From: Chara braunii
Taxonomy: Eukaryota; Streptophyta; Charophyceae; Charales; Characeae
Direction: 5' to 3'
Assembly (NCBI GenBank): GCA_003427395.1
Contig: BFEA01000269.1
Location: 1,846,420-1,886,158 of the forward strand
DNA: 39,739 nucleotides
Below the pieces are notes generated by a model. It did not search any database. It was not told the DNA's origin and was given only the letters and a program-made list of their open reading frames with translations. Position 1 is the stretch's first letter, and the number at the start of each line of letters is the position of its first letter. Below are positions 9,587 to 19,539 of this stretch, in pieces. Position numbers and translations under genes: made by a program.

Positions 9587-10482
9587 TACAAAATGAACTT
9601 GAGCCCTATCAGAGTACAATCAGAACAAAAGTGGGAGGTTCCTGCCAGCATTGATTACCCTGGAGTCCAGGGGATTGACTGGGCAGGATGGAGGAAAGGG
9701 GGATGAATCTCTTCACCCTGAACCTGGCACCAGATCTTGCTGTTACATGCTAATTCCTCCCTCCCCCTACTAGCTCCCGAGTACATGATCTTTTTTGCAA
9801 ATCAAAAGGTCATTGTTTAGCCACTAGGGATCTCTTTCTCTGTACCATTGAATAGGGTGGGAATGATTCTGCTGCTCGGTCACTGTTCGCCTCTCCTCGC
9901 TGCGTTTCACTGTACCACCCCGTTGCTTGGTCGGTATGTGCCACTTTGTTGCCTCGTTTTCACTGCTGCGTCCTGCCCTTGTTATCCGATCAGTCCTCAG
10001 TTCCCCTCCTTCTGCTCCAGCTCACTCACTGGGGGGGTATGTCTGATCCCACTTCAGACCTGCGTTTCCCTCAATCGCCTTCCCCCTTCTGATCTCTCAA
10101 TCGATCCCCTGCTCCGCTCCCTTGCCCAATCCCTCATCATAACAGTCTGAATCCACATGCGTAGCTTTGCAGATCAAAAGCCTTTGTAAGTTTGTCTTGC
10201 TGCTTCCTCCTGCTAGGGATTCCCTCCTCCGTACCACTGCTCTCCTACCATGGCTAAGGCTGGTGGTGGGAAAGGGTCGGGGAAGTCCGAAGCAGGGCGC
10301 CATGGGATGTCATGGTGGACATTTGTCCACTCCTGAAAAAGCAGATGATAGTTCCTCCTATTCGGGCTCACAATTCCCTCCCCCTCCCTTTCCCCTTCCC
10401 CCTCCCAACGAATATTTGCAATAGGATTCCCCTGGGTCCCCCCCAGCCAGTCTTTGTTGAATTGTTGGATGTATTTCTTAAT
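9587..10482 (-). other. LINE2 ORF2 tail and 3' UTR
   Basis: The conserved C-terminal motif IKKYIQQFNKDWLGG is readable just beyond a stop at 10483. That stop probably arose by mutation, so the original ORF2 extended to about 10430. The rest is a pyrimidine-rich (plus strand) 3' UTR of about 850 bases with no other gene. The CCCCCCAGCCAGT stretch (about 10440) matches LINE3 near 26130. Confidence 0.6.
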
Positions 10483-11243
10483 TTATGTTTTAATATGTAC
10501 GGTTATTAGTTTTTCTTTCACTTTTTCCCATTGAATAGTAATTTCGGCTTGCACATGCAGTCTGATTTCCTCTTGCAAGATTGGACCGTCCAGTCTTACT
10601 TCCTCCATTTCGTAAACGCATCGCCTCCTCCATAGCGCCCAGAGCACCGCCCGCCTCCCTATTTTAAAGATGTTCTCTTCAAAAATTGTAGCCTATTCCG
10701 GGTGCCATGTTTTAAACAGCAGTGCCTTCCAATCCCACGGCCAAGGTGTCGTGGTGCCCATCTGTCTCCATACTCTTTCCCACCATCTCCATAGTCATAC
10801 CGACCCCGGGCATTGTAAGAAGATGTGTTCAATTGTTTCTGGTCGGCATCTTGATGGGAAGGTCGATGAACAAAGTTTACACCATGGCAGGGCAAGCCCT
10901 CGCTGTTCCAAAGTTGTCCTATCCATCAGCCAATCGTTTGTGGGTAGGCCGCGGTGTTCAATCTGCCATTGCAGCAATCTACTTTCGTTGGGGAGGCCTT
11001 GCTCAGTCTAAACCATTTAACTGAACGAAGGGCCTCTTTCCCCACATTTAGGTGCCGCATCCACCTGTTCTCTATTGTATCCTTCAAGTCCTTTTTGGGG
11101 CGTAGCAGCCGATAGGCTGATTTGACCAACTGTGTGTGTAGTTGTCGCTGCCCTTGTTTCCCTTTGCCCATGGGTAGTGTCCAGGTCCAATTTTTCGAAT
11201 AAAAGCCAAGATGTGAGATCGGTGTGGTTGGTTTGTATGCCTG
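10483..11243 (-). pseudogene. LINE2 ORF2, zf-RVT zinc finger and C-terminal tail
   Basis: From 11171 the sequence reads QLVKSAYRLLRPKKDL and RSVKWFRLSKASPTKVD. After a frame change it has PTNDWLMDRTTLEQRG, CKLCSSTFPSRCRPETIEHI and FLQCP, a complete zf-RVT pattern. Another frame carries IGRRAVLWALWRRRCVYEME. It matches LINE3 at 26414-26614 (CKLCKSAFLSRKIPETISHI). At least two indels break it. Confidence 0.8.
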
Positions 11244-12401
11244 TCATCGGTCCCTTTCTTTTAAGACCCGGATTCGGAACAAAGCCGATTTTTTATACCA
11301 TTGTACCTTGTCTCCTTTCATTCTTGTAAGCCTATCATCCGAGGCCTTGTGAGAAGGGTTAACCAATACTTCTTCCCCTCCTTCTCGTGGTAGGCGTATG
11401 TTTACTATATTTCCAATTACTCCCTCCTGGTCTTTTATGCCCACCCAGTCACTCTCTTCCAGTGTCTGTCCCTTTTTGAGGATGCGAACCCAATCTAGGA
11501 GGACTGCAAAGACTGTCTCCATTGCCTCCCCTACTTTGTGGCAATATCTCAGTTTTTCTCTCAACTTAGGTTCGGACATCCAATCCCCCTGCTCGTGATC
11601 CCAAATATGTCCTACTCTTAAGATTTCGTTTTTGGTCCATCCTTTCCAAGGAGGGTCTGTACACCGTAGTACCCTACTTTTAGAGTTTGTTATCCACCGG
11701 TTGCCAAAGAGGGGTTGTATATATACTTCCTCCCAGCGCCGTGGTGGTGTTTTATCTGGGGGGGGGGGGGTTCCTCCATACTTTATAAGTGAAGTCCAGA
11801 AGGCATCATTTTTTAGGTCCCTCCTAGCCGCTTGCCTGTCCGTATCGGGTTCCTCCTCCCTCTCTGGTGAAGGTCTAGGAACAGACCAATATCGGTCTTC
11901 TAGCCAAATCGTCGGATCTGTGCCCAGGGGAGTCACTGGGGCCAGCCTGGTTATTTGTTGCAATGCCTGTGTTTTCCAAGGGGTCTGTGGATCGAAGAGC
12001 AGGTGTTTAACCCACTGCAAGGCTAGGGCCATCACCTGGGTAGATGGGTCTATGATCCCCAGTCCGCCTTTGATTTTTGGTTGGATCACCGTGTGCCACG
12101 CCACTCTACTGATGACATTAGGACACTCTTGGTTCCCCCTCCACCGGAATGCTGCCACCTGTCGTTGAAGGGTGGTCATTGTCGGTTTGTTAAGTGACCA
12201 GAGTGTTGTTTTGTACCACAATGAGGCTAGTGCCACATTATTGATTACCAGAGCCCGTCCTATCAACGAAGTTCTGCTATCCTTCCAACTGTTCAGCTTT
12301 CCAAGGACTGGCTGCATCAGTCGTTCATCATTCGAGGGCGGTTGTCCTTCTGCTGATAATTGGACTCCCAACACTCTGATTGGGGTTTCCTTTGGTAACC
12401 A
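11244..12401 (-). pseudogene. LINE2 ORF2, RT thumb and connection region
   Basis: A long open frame starts with LGVQLSAEGQPPSNDERLM and continues through SLIGRALVINNVALASLWYK, FRWRGNQECPNVISRVAWHT, KGGLGIIDPSTQVMALALQW and VGHIWDHEQGDW. These blocks are the standard L1 segment between the palm and the zinc finger, and match LINE1 (3186-4166) and LINE3 (27412-28087). The stop at 11244 is probably secondary, since homologous sequence continues in another frame. Confidence 0.8.
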
Positions 12402-12857
12402 TCAACCACGCGGGGATTCTGGCAGCCTGGCCCCTTGGTAGTGTATCCACCAACCTTCCGTTTTATTCCCCCAGTTAACTCTCATATCTGATAGGTCACA
12501 AAATCGGTCCATCAGACGACGAACTTCCTCCATGTTTTCAGTTGAGGCCTCCACCATGAGGGTGAGATCGTCGGCAAAAAGAGAGCAAACAAGGACAGCT
12601 TCTTCTGTGATAGAAGTTACCCTTATTCTCTTAATTTGTTTGTGGGTACGTATGTTTGCCGCTAATGCTTCCATAATTATTACAAACAGAAAGGGGGCAA
12701 TTGGGTCGCCTTGGCGTACCGATCGTTCCAGACGAATGGGGGGGACTAGTCTGCCATTTACTTGCACCCTCATTGTAGCATTTTCATGAAGGATCTTCAC
12801 CCAACGCATGAAACCCGGACCGAAATTGAGTTTTTCTAAGCATTGATCTAGGAAAAC
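12402..12857 (-). pseudogene. LINE2 ORF2, RT palm with intact motif C
   Basis: After a TGA stop at about 12855-12857, which replaces the Trp expected after KAYDQVD, the frame stays open. It has MRWVKILHENATMRVQVNGR, RSVRQGDPIAPFLFVIIMEA (motif B) and CSLFADDLTLMVEAS, where FADD (about 12567-12580) is the catalytic motif C. VNWGNKTEGWWIHYQG follows. Only the nonsense codon and downstream frame changes disable the domain. It looks younger than LINE1. Confidence 0.85.
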
Positions 12858-13466
12858 TCAGTCTACTTGGTCATATGCCTTTTCAAAGTCCAAAAAAATA
12901 ATAGCAGCATTGTGCCAAGACTGACGGGATAACTTAATGACCTCATTAATAAGGAGAATATTGTCCTGAATCTTCCTTCCTTTAATAAAGCCGATTTGCG
13001 TTGGGTGTATGATGTCTGACATTATCGGAGTTACGCGATTTGCCAATGTCTTTGCTATCATTTTGTATACCACAGTCAGAAGTGTAATTGGTCGATAATT
13101 CCTAATATTCATTTTGTCACCTTTCTTGTGGAGCAGGGTCAGTATTCCTTGTCCAACGAGTTCTCCCATTTGTCTCGTTGTCCAGACCATTTGGTAATAT
13201 TCCATTAGGTCTTGCGAGAGGGAGAGTCACAGTGTATCCCAGAACTCTTTGGGCAGCCCATGATGTTGCCCATCTATTCCAGAAGTTTTCTCTTCCTCCA
13301 TCTGCATTAATGTCGTCCATATCTCCTCCTTTGCGGGCGGCATCTCCAAGGTTGCCCTTTGTTGGTCTGTAAGTTGTTTCTGAAGGGGGGTCAAAAACAA
13401 AATCATTGATTGTTTGTATTTTTTTGTCCTCGGGGACATGTTTGCACTACGATGAAAAAAAATCAT
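12858..13466 (-). pseudogene. LINE2 ORF2, RT fingers region
   Basis: The region reads LEMPPAKEEIWTTLMQMEEE and KTSGIDGQHHGLPKEFWDTL (RT start; an extra Gln-His-His interrupts the usual IDGLP). A frame change follows, then ILTLLHKKGDKMNIRNYRPI, TLLTVVYKMIAKTLANRV, IGFIKGRKIQDNILL and IIFLDFEKAYDQVD, with motif A and its Asp. The frame closes with the premature TGA at 12857. Confidence 0.85.
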
Positions 13467-13570
13467 AGAAGAATTTCCTGGCTATATAGACACATTGAGG
13501 TGTGGTAATGGCTGGTTGTCCCCGGGCTTGTGTCGGATCCATAAGGGCATCGATGGTCGTCCTCCCAGTC

Positions 13571-14190
13571 CTAAGTCTGGCCATTGCGAAAAAAATTGCG
13601 TTCATGGTTCCTTTTGTCTTTTGTTTTTTTTAACTTACCCCGTATGCGCGTACCATTCCATTTGTGTTTCATTCGTTCGAGGAGGCACGTCTCAGTTTGT
13701 CGTATGGTGGCGGACAGGTCATTATTAATTTTTCCCTGGGTCTTCTCCTGCTGTTGATTAAGATTTTTTAATTGGTTTTGAAGTTTTATCTCTTCTCTAT
13801 TCCTTTGAGCAACTATTCTTTTAGAGTATTCAAAACATTTTTCTGCCAAGAAGGCTAGACCATTGTTAAACCACACAATGTCATTATGAACTGTATCTTT
13901 GTGAGACCGCCAATAGTGCCACATATCTTTGGCAAAAGATTGAAATGAGTGTTGTGTCAACATTGAGGTGTTTAGTTTGTAAAATCCTGGTTCTTTGTCC
14001 GACTTTTTACGGAAGGAGAGGATCGTCACACACATAGCATGGTCTAGGCCAGGGTATGGGCTCTGCGGGAAGATTTCAGCAATTTGTAAGGCACCTTCTA
14101 TTGTCATGGATATTAATATTAGATCAATTTCTTATCTAGTGATTCTTTCGGGCCCATTTTTTCGTAGGCAGGAAAAGACTCGCCTGGTGG
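13571..14190 (-). pseudogene. LINE2 ORF2, truncated endonuclease and linker
   Basis: Only the C-terminal part of the endonuclease is present: IDLILISMTIEGALQIAEIF and LDHAMCVTIL, which holds the catalytic Asp-His. A Gln/Lys/Asn-rich linker follows (QNQLKNLNQQQEKTQGKINN) before RT. The N-terminal half is missing: the sequence jumps at about 14190 into the 3' end of another element, so LINE2 is 5'-truncated. Confidence 0.75.
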
Positions 14191-14194
14191 GAAA

Positions 14195-14661
14195 ACCCTA
14201 CCTGTGTTAGTGTTGCTGATAAGAGCAGACACCACTAACACCTGGGTAGAGACTCCATCTATTGGTGGGGAGCGTCACCTGTTGGAAACCGGGTCCGGCG
14301 TCCCATTTACATAGCCTTTGTCTCTTTATAAAGATATGTGAAGATAAAGACTGCCTCTTCAGCCAAACCAGGCCGCCAGATACAACTATTAGACCTAGCA
14401 GAAAATATCTCCTGGGAAAAATCTAACGAACAGACCGTCAGTGGAGACAAACTTTCCTTCAGGTTGCATCAAACTGCTAGATGGCTCAGAGGTCCAATAA
14501 ATATTGCATTCATACTTCATTGAGGATACCACTACAAATCCACCATTGCTAATTCCGACGAGGGGAAGGGGTCAGGAAAACAGGGGGAAACTCTAAATCG
14601 AGACTTTCTCCTGTACATCAAAGACTGGTTTTCGCTTCCTCCAGGAGCCACACTCAACTCT
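14195..14661 (-). mobile_element. 3' end of a second retro-RNA fused to the truncated 5' end of LINE2
   Basis: 14204-14306 is a full 3' module: hairpin arms 14204-14215 and 14230-14241, loop CTGATAAGAGCAGA, and core GCTCC/GGGGAGC with CCGGACCC. It is followed upstream (to 14661) by about 350 bases with no recognisable LINE protein. There is no poly(A) between it and LINE2, only GGTTTTCCC. It lies inside LINE2's target duplication. Confidence 0.7.
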
Positions 14662-14965
14662 GATTCGGGTCCTAGCGGTGTAAATATTGAATATTTCAAG
14701 AAGATGTAAATGTTTCCAAGAAGCCTAAGTTTGGTGATTCCGTATCCAAACCAGTGTCACATGATGTAGGCAAGAGTAGGGAATAATTATGGTCTGTCCG
14801 ACCATCCGGAGGAAGTTAATACTACTTTATAGTCGTGTTCTTTCCGAAAGTAGGAAACGTACGCAGTGGTCTCGGTAGAATACTACATCATAGCAACCAA
14901 GGACCCGCCGGGGGTTAGAAACAGAGACCTTGTCCGCTTAGGAAGTTTACTAATTTTATCCTGTG
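14662..14965 (-). promoter_or_regulatory. Second LINE1 5' UTR unit
   Basis: It resumes LINE1 beyond LINE2 and resembles 9150-9441 at several spaced blocks (see that entry). No coding is seen. Confidence 0.45.
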
Positions 14966-15030
14966 GACAGAACGTAAGGAGGAGTTTGGGAAAGACAAAT
15001 TCAGCTCTCCCGTCTCTAGAATATATGCTG

Positions 15031-15350
15031 GGGGGATCAGGTTTCCACTTCAGGTCCACAGAGCAAAGTTCGTCGGCTTACCTTGGTCGTTCGACATGTC
15101 GGAGTGTGCCGTATTCGTAGACCAAGTACAACGATCCCTTACCCGGTGTCGACAGCAGTACTTCCGCGCAAGTGTCAAAAAAAAAGAACTGGGGGAATCA
15201 GGTTTCAACTTCAGGTCCACAGAGCGAAGTTCGTCGGCTTACCTTGGTCGTTCGACATGTTAGAGTGTGCCGTATTCGTAGACCGAGTTCAACGATCCCT
15301 TACCCAGTGTCGACAGCAGTACTTCCGCGCACGTGTCGAAAAAAAACAAG
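15031..15350. repeat. 160-bp tandem duplication
   Basis: 15031-15190 and 15191-15350 are about 90% identical, sharing for example CGTCGGCTTACCTTGGTCGT and CAGCAGTACTTCCGCGCA. Each unit ends in an A-rich run. The unit can be translated on plus as KFVGLPWSFDM and ECAVFVDRVQRSLT, but no family is recognised. Confidence 0.9.
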
Positions 15351-15858
15351 TGGAGACGAGAGTGCTGTTCAGCACCTCATCATCTTCATGACTGCCAATG
15401 ATGTTGAGGACTTCGCCCCGGTCTGTAACGCATCCGTTCGTGCTGAAGGAGCCGTGAGGCCGTTTGGTTAGCGCGTTTCCCCACGAAGTGCTAGCGTGAA
15501 AAAATCACCATAGCCATCATCATGTTAGAGTTACTCGGTAACGTATTTCGTTACCTTGCGTTCGCGCAGGCACAACGCGGCGCCGCTGGGAACGCTACCG
15601 GTCGCCTCCGAGTGTCATTTCTCATTTTCAATCGAGTTAAAGTGAACAGTTTCAGCTGTCACCCCGTTGAGTTGCCTCAACTAAACGGTGCAAGTGGGAC
15701 ATGGTCCCAGGGACAGTTAATCCCCTTGTAATGCAGGGGCAACCAACGCTATCCCTGTCCTATTGTCAGGATCTATGGGACTCCGATAGATTGCAGTCAT
15801 TGCAAACGCAAAACCAAACACTTCATTGGTGTTCTTATCACCATTCCAAAGTTGGATC
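15351..15858. other. No gene seen
   Basis: A 508-base stretch without recognisable coding. At 15693-15712 the sequence CAAGTGGGACATGGTCCC resembles the end of the GGTCCC MITE family found elsewhere in the window. A T-rich tract at 15859-15891 follows. Confidence 0.5.
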
Positions 15859-16035
15859 CCTTTTTTTTTCTTTTTTCTTTTTTCTTTTATTTCCAAGGAG
15901 GATTGGAGACCTTGAGACCCCTGAATCTGGAACTCTTTTAATTTGTTGTATGTTGCCTTGGCCTTTGGGCCCTAATAAAAAGTGAAATGTGTAAAAGGAA
16001 AAAAAAAAAAAAAAAAAAGTTTGGCTCTCTGTCCT

Positions 16036-16657
16036 GGAGGGAGATCCCACTAGCATTGTATGTGGAGTAGTGTAGAGGGCGTGTGACCCGCCTCCGCCAT
16101 CGATGGGAATGGGGATCGGTGGTTTTGTTTTTCCTGTATTTTAGCCCTCGAAAATATATNTTTTTTTGGAGCATCCCATTGGGTGGTCTTTCTTTTGTTT
16201 TGCTTGCCGTGTTCCTCTGGGGGTCCCGAACGTGAGTGAAAATCAGACCCATTTTTTTTGTGTTGCTTTTCACTCACCTTTCACTCACCTTTGGGTTGTG
16301 GCCCATGCGTGGAAGAGAGGCCGAAAACAAAATTTTTCGGTGTTTCCCATCATGAGGGAACGTCAGTCCGTGTCAGACCCTCGTCCAAGTTGTCTGTAGT
16401 CTCCGCAAATGTTTCACATGGGCAATGCTTTTGTCCTCTTCCTTTGACATGCATGTGCCCCCTTATTTTTTGGGAGGTGTTTGGGAGGGTTCGATCCCCT
16501 CACCTACAGCAAATGGTGTATGGAGTTACTCTTGCCCTTGTTTTTTTACGTTTATTTTCCCTATTTCATGCTGCCACCCACCTGTCCCCCACCCGTCCCC
16601 CACCCGTCCCCCACCCGTCACACTAATCCACATACCTGGCTAGTGGGATCTCCCTTC
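16036..16657 (+). mobile_element. Long-inverted-repeat element X
   Basis: The left end, GGAGGGAGATCCCACTAGC, and the right end (inverse GAAGGGAGATCCCACTAGCC) match, and the match continues inward through TATGTGGA and TAGTGT. The interior (16188-16535) matches the inverse of element Y. There is a CCCACCCGTC-type short repeat near 16575-16620. No transposase is seen. Confidence 0.75.
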
Positions 16658-16658
16658 T

Positions 16659-17398
16659 GGAGGGAGATCCCACTACCATGTATTTGGATTAGTGTGACGC
16701 GTGTGGGACGGGTGGGGGACGGGTGGGTGGCAGAGTAAAATAGGTAAAATAAAAATGAAAAACCATATCTTGACGACAAAAAATGAAGAGAGAAATGCGA
16801 AAAATGAGGAGGAAGTGCTCTTCCCACGGATCCTGTCTCATCCAGGTAGCGTGTCAGATGTCAGGGTATGATTCACTGACCACGGATGTGGCATTCAAGA
16901 TGACTGCATGGGTGCATCCAATCGGACCATATTCATTTACAGTAGTCTGAGCCTTCCTTGAAATGGGCCACAGAGCACTTTGGTCCTTGGCTCTGACAGA
17001 TGTCAGAGTAACTCTATGCCATATTTGCTGTGGGTGAGGGGATAGAATCCTCCCAAAACACCTCCCGCATTGTCTATTTTCCACACATGGGCCACCACCA
17101 AAACGGGAGTGGGAGGTGTGTGGAAATCATCACCAATCGGGAAAAAAAAAAAAAAAAAAAAAAAAAATCATCACCAAAAAACTTGGTAAGATTTTCACAC
17201 ACATTCGCTACCCCCAAAGGGCTGCCCGAAAAAATAAAGAGAACGAACCGCCCAATGGGGGGCCACAGAACATCGTATAAATCCCCGCACCTAAATCCAA
17301 AAACACACAAACCGCCGATTGCCATCCCGATCTATGGACATCGGGAGTCACACAGCATCTCCACCAATCCACATATCTCCGTAGTGGGATCTCCCTCC
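16659..17398 (-). mobile_element. Long-inverted-repeat element Y, abutting X head to head
   Basis: It starts with GGAGGGAGATCCCACTACC and ends with the inverse of GGAGGGAGATCCCACTACGG. Its right part, read on minus, matches X in order: CCCATTGGGCGG, GTGGCCCATGTGTGGAA, GGGAGGTGTTTTGGGAGG and CCCTCACCCACAGCAAAT. X and Y thus form an imperfect palindrome of about 1.36 kb centred near 16658. A poly(A)-only insertion lies at 17137-17164. Confidence 0.75.
17124..17177 (+). mobile_element. Poly(A)-only retroinsertion 2
   Basis: AAATCATCACCAA occurs at 17124-17136 and 17165-17177. Between them is only TCGGG followed by a run of A. Confidence 0.75.
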
Positions 17399-18121
17399 TG
17401 ATGTTCCTTTTTTCCTTTCTTCCTAATAGATAACTTGTTCTTTTCAAGCAAAAGAAGATTTTGAGGGAAAGGAGAAAGGTTGGGGAGGGTAGGGGCGGGC
17501 AAGGAGCAAGGGGTGGGCAGGGGCCTCGGCCCACATGCAAGGGTTGCGTTTAGTAGCGACATCTTTGCGACTCCAAAGAGACGTGGATTGTAAAAAAATC
17601 CAGCGGTTGTTAGCCCAGCGCACAGAAGTGGCAGCTTTCCCGCCCAAACGGGAGGTGTTCATTGGCAAAAAACATGTCGGCGCAGCACACGGCGAGGCGT
17701 GGGACGTTTGATTTACTATGGTCAATAAAGTGTCATAGCTAACTAAACGCCCTAATTCCTCATCGGTCGTCTGTTGGTGGGGCAGAATAGGCCTTCGCAT
17801 GAAGCACTGACTTCCGGTAACACGTGAAGATGCAGGGATATTTACGCAACTCAACAGATGTAGCAATTCGACGACCCGTCATGCTGGCTGATGGCCGTCC
17901 TGCCGTGCCGATCGGACGGCGTCAAAAGCCTCCCAGTACTGACAGCAGAATTTTCCCGCCTGCCGTGCTGTCGCCCAGTCTCATTTTCTGCTACTAAACC
18001 TTGCATGTGGGCCGAGGCCCCAGGAGGGGGTACGGAGGGCGTGGTTTATGTCCAGTTTCACAGACCAATAGAACTATCTTTCGCAAAAAGGGAAAAAAAG
18101 AAAAGTGTACTAGATGTTCCT
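17399..18121. other. No gene seen
   Basis: The stretch has several short frames but none with a recognisable protein. GGGCGTGG-type MITE sequence begins at its right end. Confidence 0.5.
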
Positions 18122-18335
18122 GGGGCGTGGTCCCACTAGCAAAGGGGATCGGATACAATGCCTGAATGGGGCGTGGTCCCACTAGCAAAGGGGATCAGAT
18201 CGACTGCCCGAATCTGGACTTGTTTGTCGAGAGGTGCAGGAAATCGAGATTGAACTGCTTTTCTGCATCTCTGCATAAAACACGTCCACATTCAGGCATT
18301 CGATCCGACCCTCTTTGCTAATGGGACCTCGGCCC
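18122..18335. mobile_element. GGTCCC-family MITE, copy 1, with a duplicated left end
   Basis: The ends are GGGGCGTGGTCCCACTAGCA and the inverse of GGGCCGAGGTCCCATTAGCA. The first 46 bases (18122-18167) are repeated at 18168-18213 before the element continues. Copies at 32326-32489 and 34805-34973 have one end only. Confidence 0.8.
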
Positions 18336-18370
18336 TGGGCTAAGGTCCCATTTACATGGAATTTGAAGTT

Positions 18371-18397
18371 TGAGAAAGAAAAAAAAAAAAAAAAAAG
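18371..18397 (+). repeat. Poly(A) tract
   Basis: A-rich run within a short segment flanked by GGTCCCAT on both sides (18345 and 18402); no target duplication is seen. Confidence 0.6.
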
Positions 18398-18546
18398 GAG
18401 GTCCCATGAACCCACATTATAATCTTCCATGGGGATTTACAAGATTGTTGGTGTGAATGGAGAATCTGAGCGAACAGGACATTGGCGATGCCCTTGATGC
18501 CTAACTATGATATTCAGGAGTTTCTCTTGTATAATGTACCATGGGA

Positions 18547-18653
18547 CGCTGGACCCGCTTTCCAGCAGGTGCCACTCCCCACCAATAGACATAGCTTTTC
18601 TTTAAAATGATAATAATAATAATAATAAATAAATAAATAAATGATAGCGACTT
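18547..18653 (+). ncRNA. 3' module core, plus orientation
   Basis: GGGACGCTGGACCCGCTTTC starts the core, with stem GCTGGA/TCCAGC intact; CTCCCCACCAATAGA follows. The loop-conserved hairpin is absent and an AAT/AAAT tail follows. It is the only clear copy on the plus strand in this window. Confidence 0.75.
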
Positions 18654-18712
18654 TCTGAAGCTGCAGATTCTGAACCAGGCAAATATGTTCCTCATGACTG
18701 GGCAGGGCACCT

Positions 18713-18715
<3 letters not shown>

Positions 18716-18750
<35 letters not shown>
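18716..18750. repeat. Poly(T) tract of about 34
   Basis: Uninterrupted T run. Short flanks ATGATAGC recur at 18641 and 18751, but their position relative to the tract does not fit a simple retroinsertion. Confidence 0.7.
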
Positions 18751-18753
<3 letters not shown>

Positions 18754-18916
18754 ATAGCAAGACATCAAAATTAGGAAAAGTGGAAAAGAATTTTAAAAAC
18801 CGTAAATCTTGTTTGAACTCAAACAAGACGGTCACGCTGCCCCGGATTCAAAAAAAATCAGAAATAATTAAATAAATAAATAAATAAAACCAAAAAAAAT
18901 GAAGTTCAAGTACGGG

Positions 18917-19062
18917 CCTAGCTCAGTTGGTACACTGATGAACTGCTGAATAGGAGCCAAGCAAGCCAAGTTAGCTTTTTAAAAAAAAAAAAAAAAAAAA
19001 AAAGATAATTCTGAATTGCCTGGGCTGGGTCAGTTCGGTCTCCCTTTTTAAAAAAAAAAAGG
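18917..19062 (+). repeat. tRNA-like fragment, probable SINE head
   Basis: GGGCCTAGCTCAGTTGGTAC contains a good polymerase III A box (TAGCTCAGTTGG). A weak B-box-like GTCAGTTCGGTCTCC follows at about 19030, after an inserted A run (18983-19006). No cloverleaf can be completed, so it is not a functional tRNA. Confidence 0.45.
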
Positions 19063-19082
19063 TGGTGACAATAGGGCTTTAG

Positions 19083-19140
19083 AGTTTAGGTTTCACCTCA
19101 CCCATCCTACCTACCACTACTCCTAAGTATAGTCATACAG
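19083..19140. repeat. SINE-body repeat
   Basis: CTACCTACCACTACTCCTAA matches 30808-30831 and 32770-32792. In the 32688-33221 SINE this block is the 3' body. It is a fragment here. Confidence 0.6.
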
Positions 19141-19153
19141 GGAACCCCATAGC

Positions 19154-19163
19154 AGCCAGAACT

Positions 19164-19200
<37 letters not shown>

Positions 19201-19210
19201 CCAGAACTGT
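19154..19210 (-). mobile_element. Poly(A)-only retroinsertion 3 (T30 on plus)
   Basis: AGCCAGAACTGT occurs at 19154-19165 and 19199-19210. Only TC and about 30 T lie between, so on minus the inserted DNA is a bare tail. Confidence 0.8.
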
Positions 19211-19539
19211 GTTCATGAGAGAACATGAGGAGGCTGTTTGAGAGAAGAATGTATCTTATTTAAAATTTACCACAAAAAAAAAAAAGGGAGTTCAGGTTGA
19301 GTTTTGGGCCTTAGTCAACTTGCCTCTGTGATCTAGAAAAACAATTTGAGAACCAATAAAATAAAATAAAATCTTGCCTGTGCCATCAGAACCAGGGAGT
19401 TCAGATTGTGATGATGCGAGCCTGAGGAAGATACGAATGATCCGCCCCCAAAAAAGAAGGGAAAAAAATTCTGAAGAATGATAAAAAGAGAACCGCATGA
19501 TAAAACAGATAAGGGACCAACGCTGGTAACCGGTAGGCA
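19211..19539. other. No gene seen
   Basis: AT-rich stretch with short A runs; no coding or repeat family is recognised. Confidence 0.4.

Larger units (their letters stand above)
9442..14661 (-). mobile_element. LINE2 with a chimeric 5' end, flanked by a 12-bp duplication
   Basis: GATTCGGGTCCT occurs at 9430-9441 and 14662-14673, exactly bounding the insert. On the minus strand it consists of a non-LINE2 segment ending in a 3' module (14661-14195), directly joined to a 5'-truncated LINE2 (about 14194-9590), then a 3' module and poly(A) (9586-9442). One duplication pair around two pieces suggests one integration event. LINE2 is in LINE1's 5' UTR and on the same strand. Its RT is better preserved than that of LINE1, in keeping with a younger age. 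Confidence 0.85.

Noticed and set aside
15031-15350. CRISPR-like or satellite array
   Set aside because: Only two 160-bp units, with no spacer pattern.
18641-18758. Tail-only insertion at the T34 run
   Set aside because: The ATGATAGC repeats do not bracket the T run; about 67 bases of other sequence lie between.
18917-19062. Functional tRNA gene on plus
   Set aside because: A box only; interrupted by an A run and no cloverleaf.
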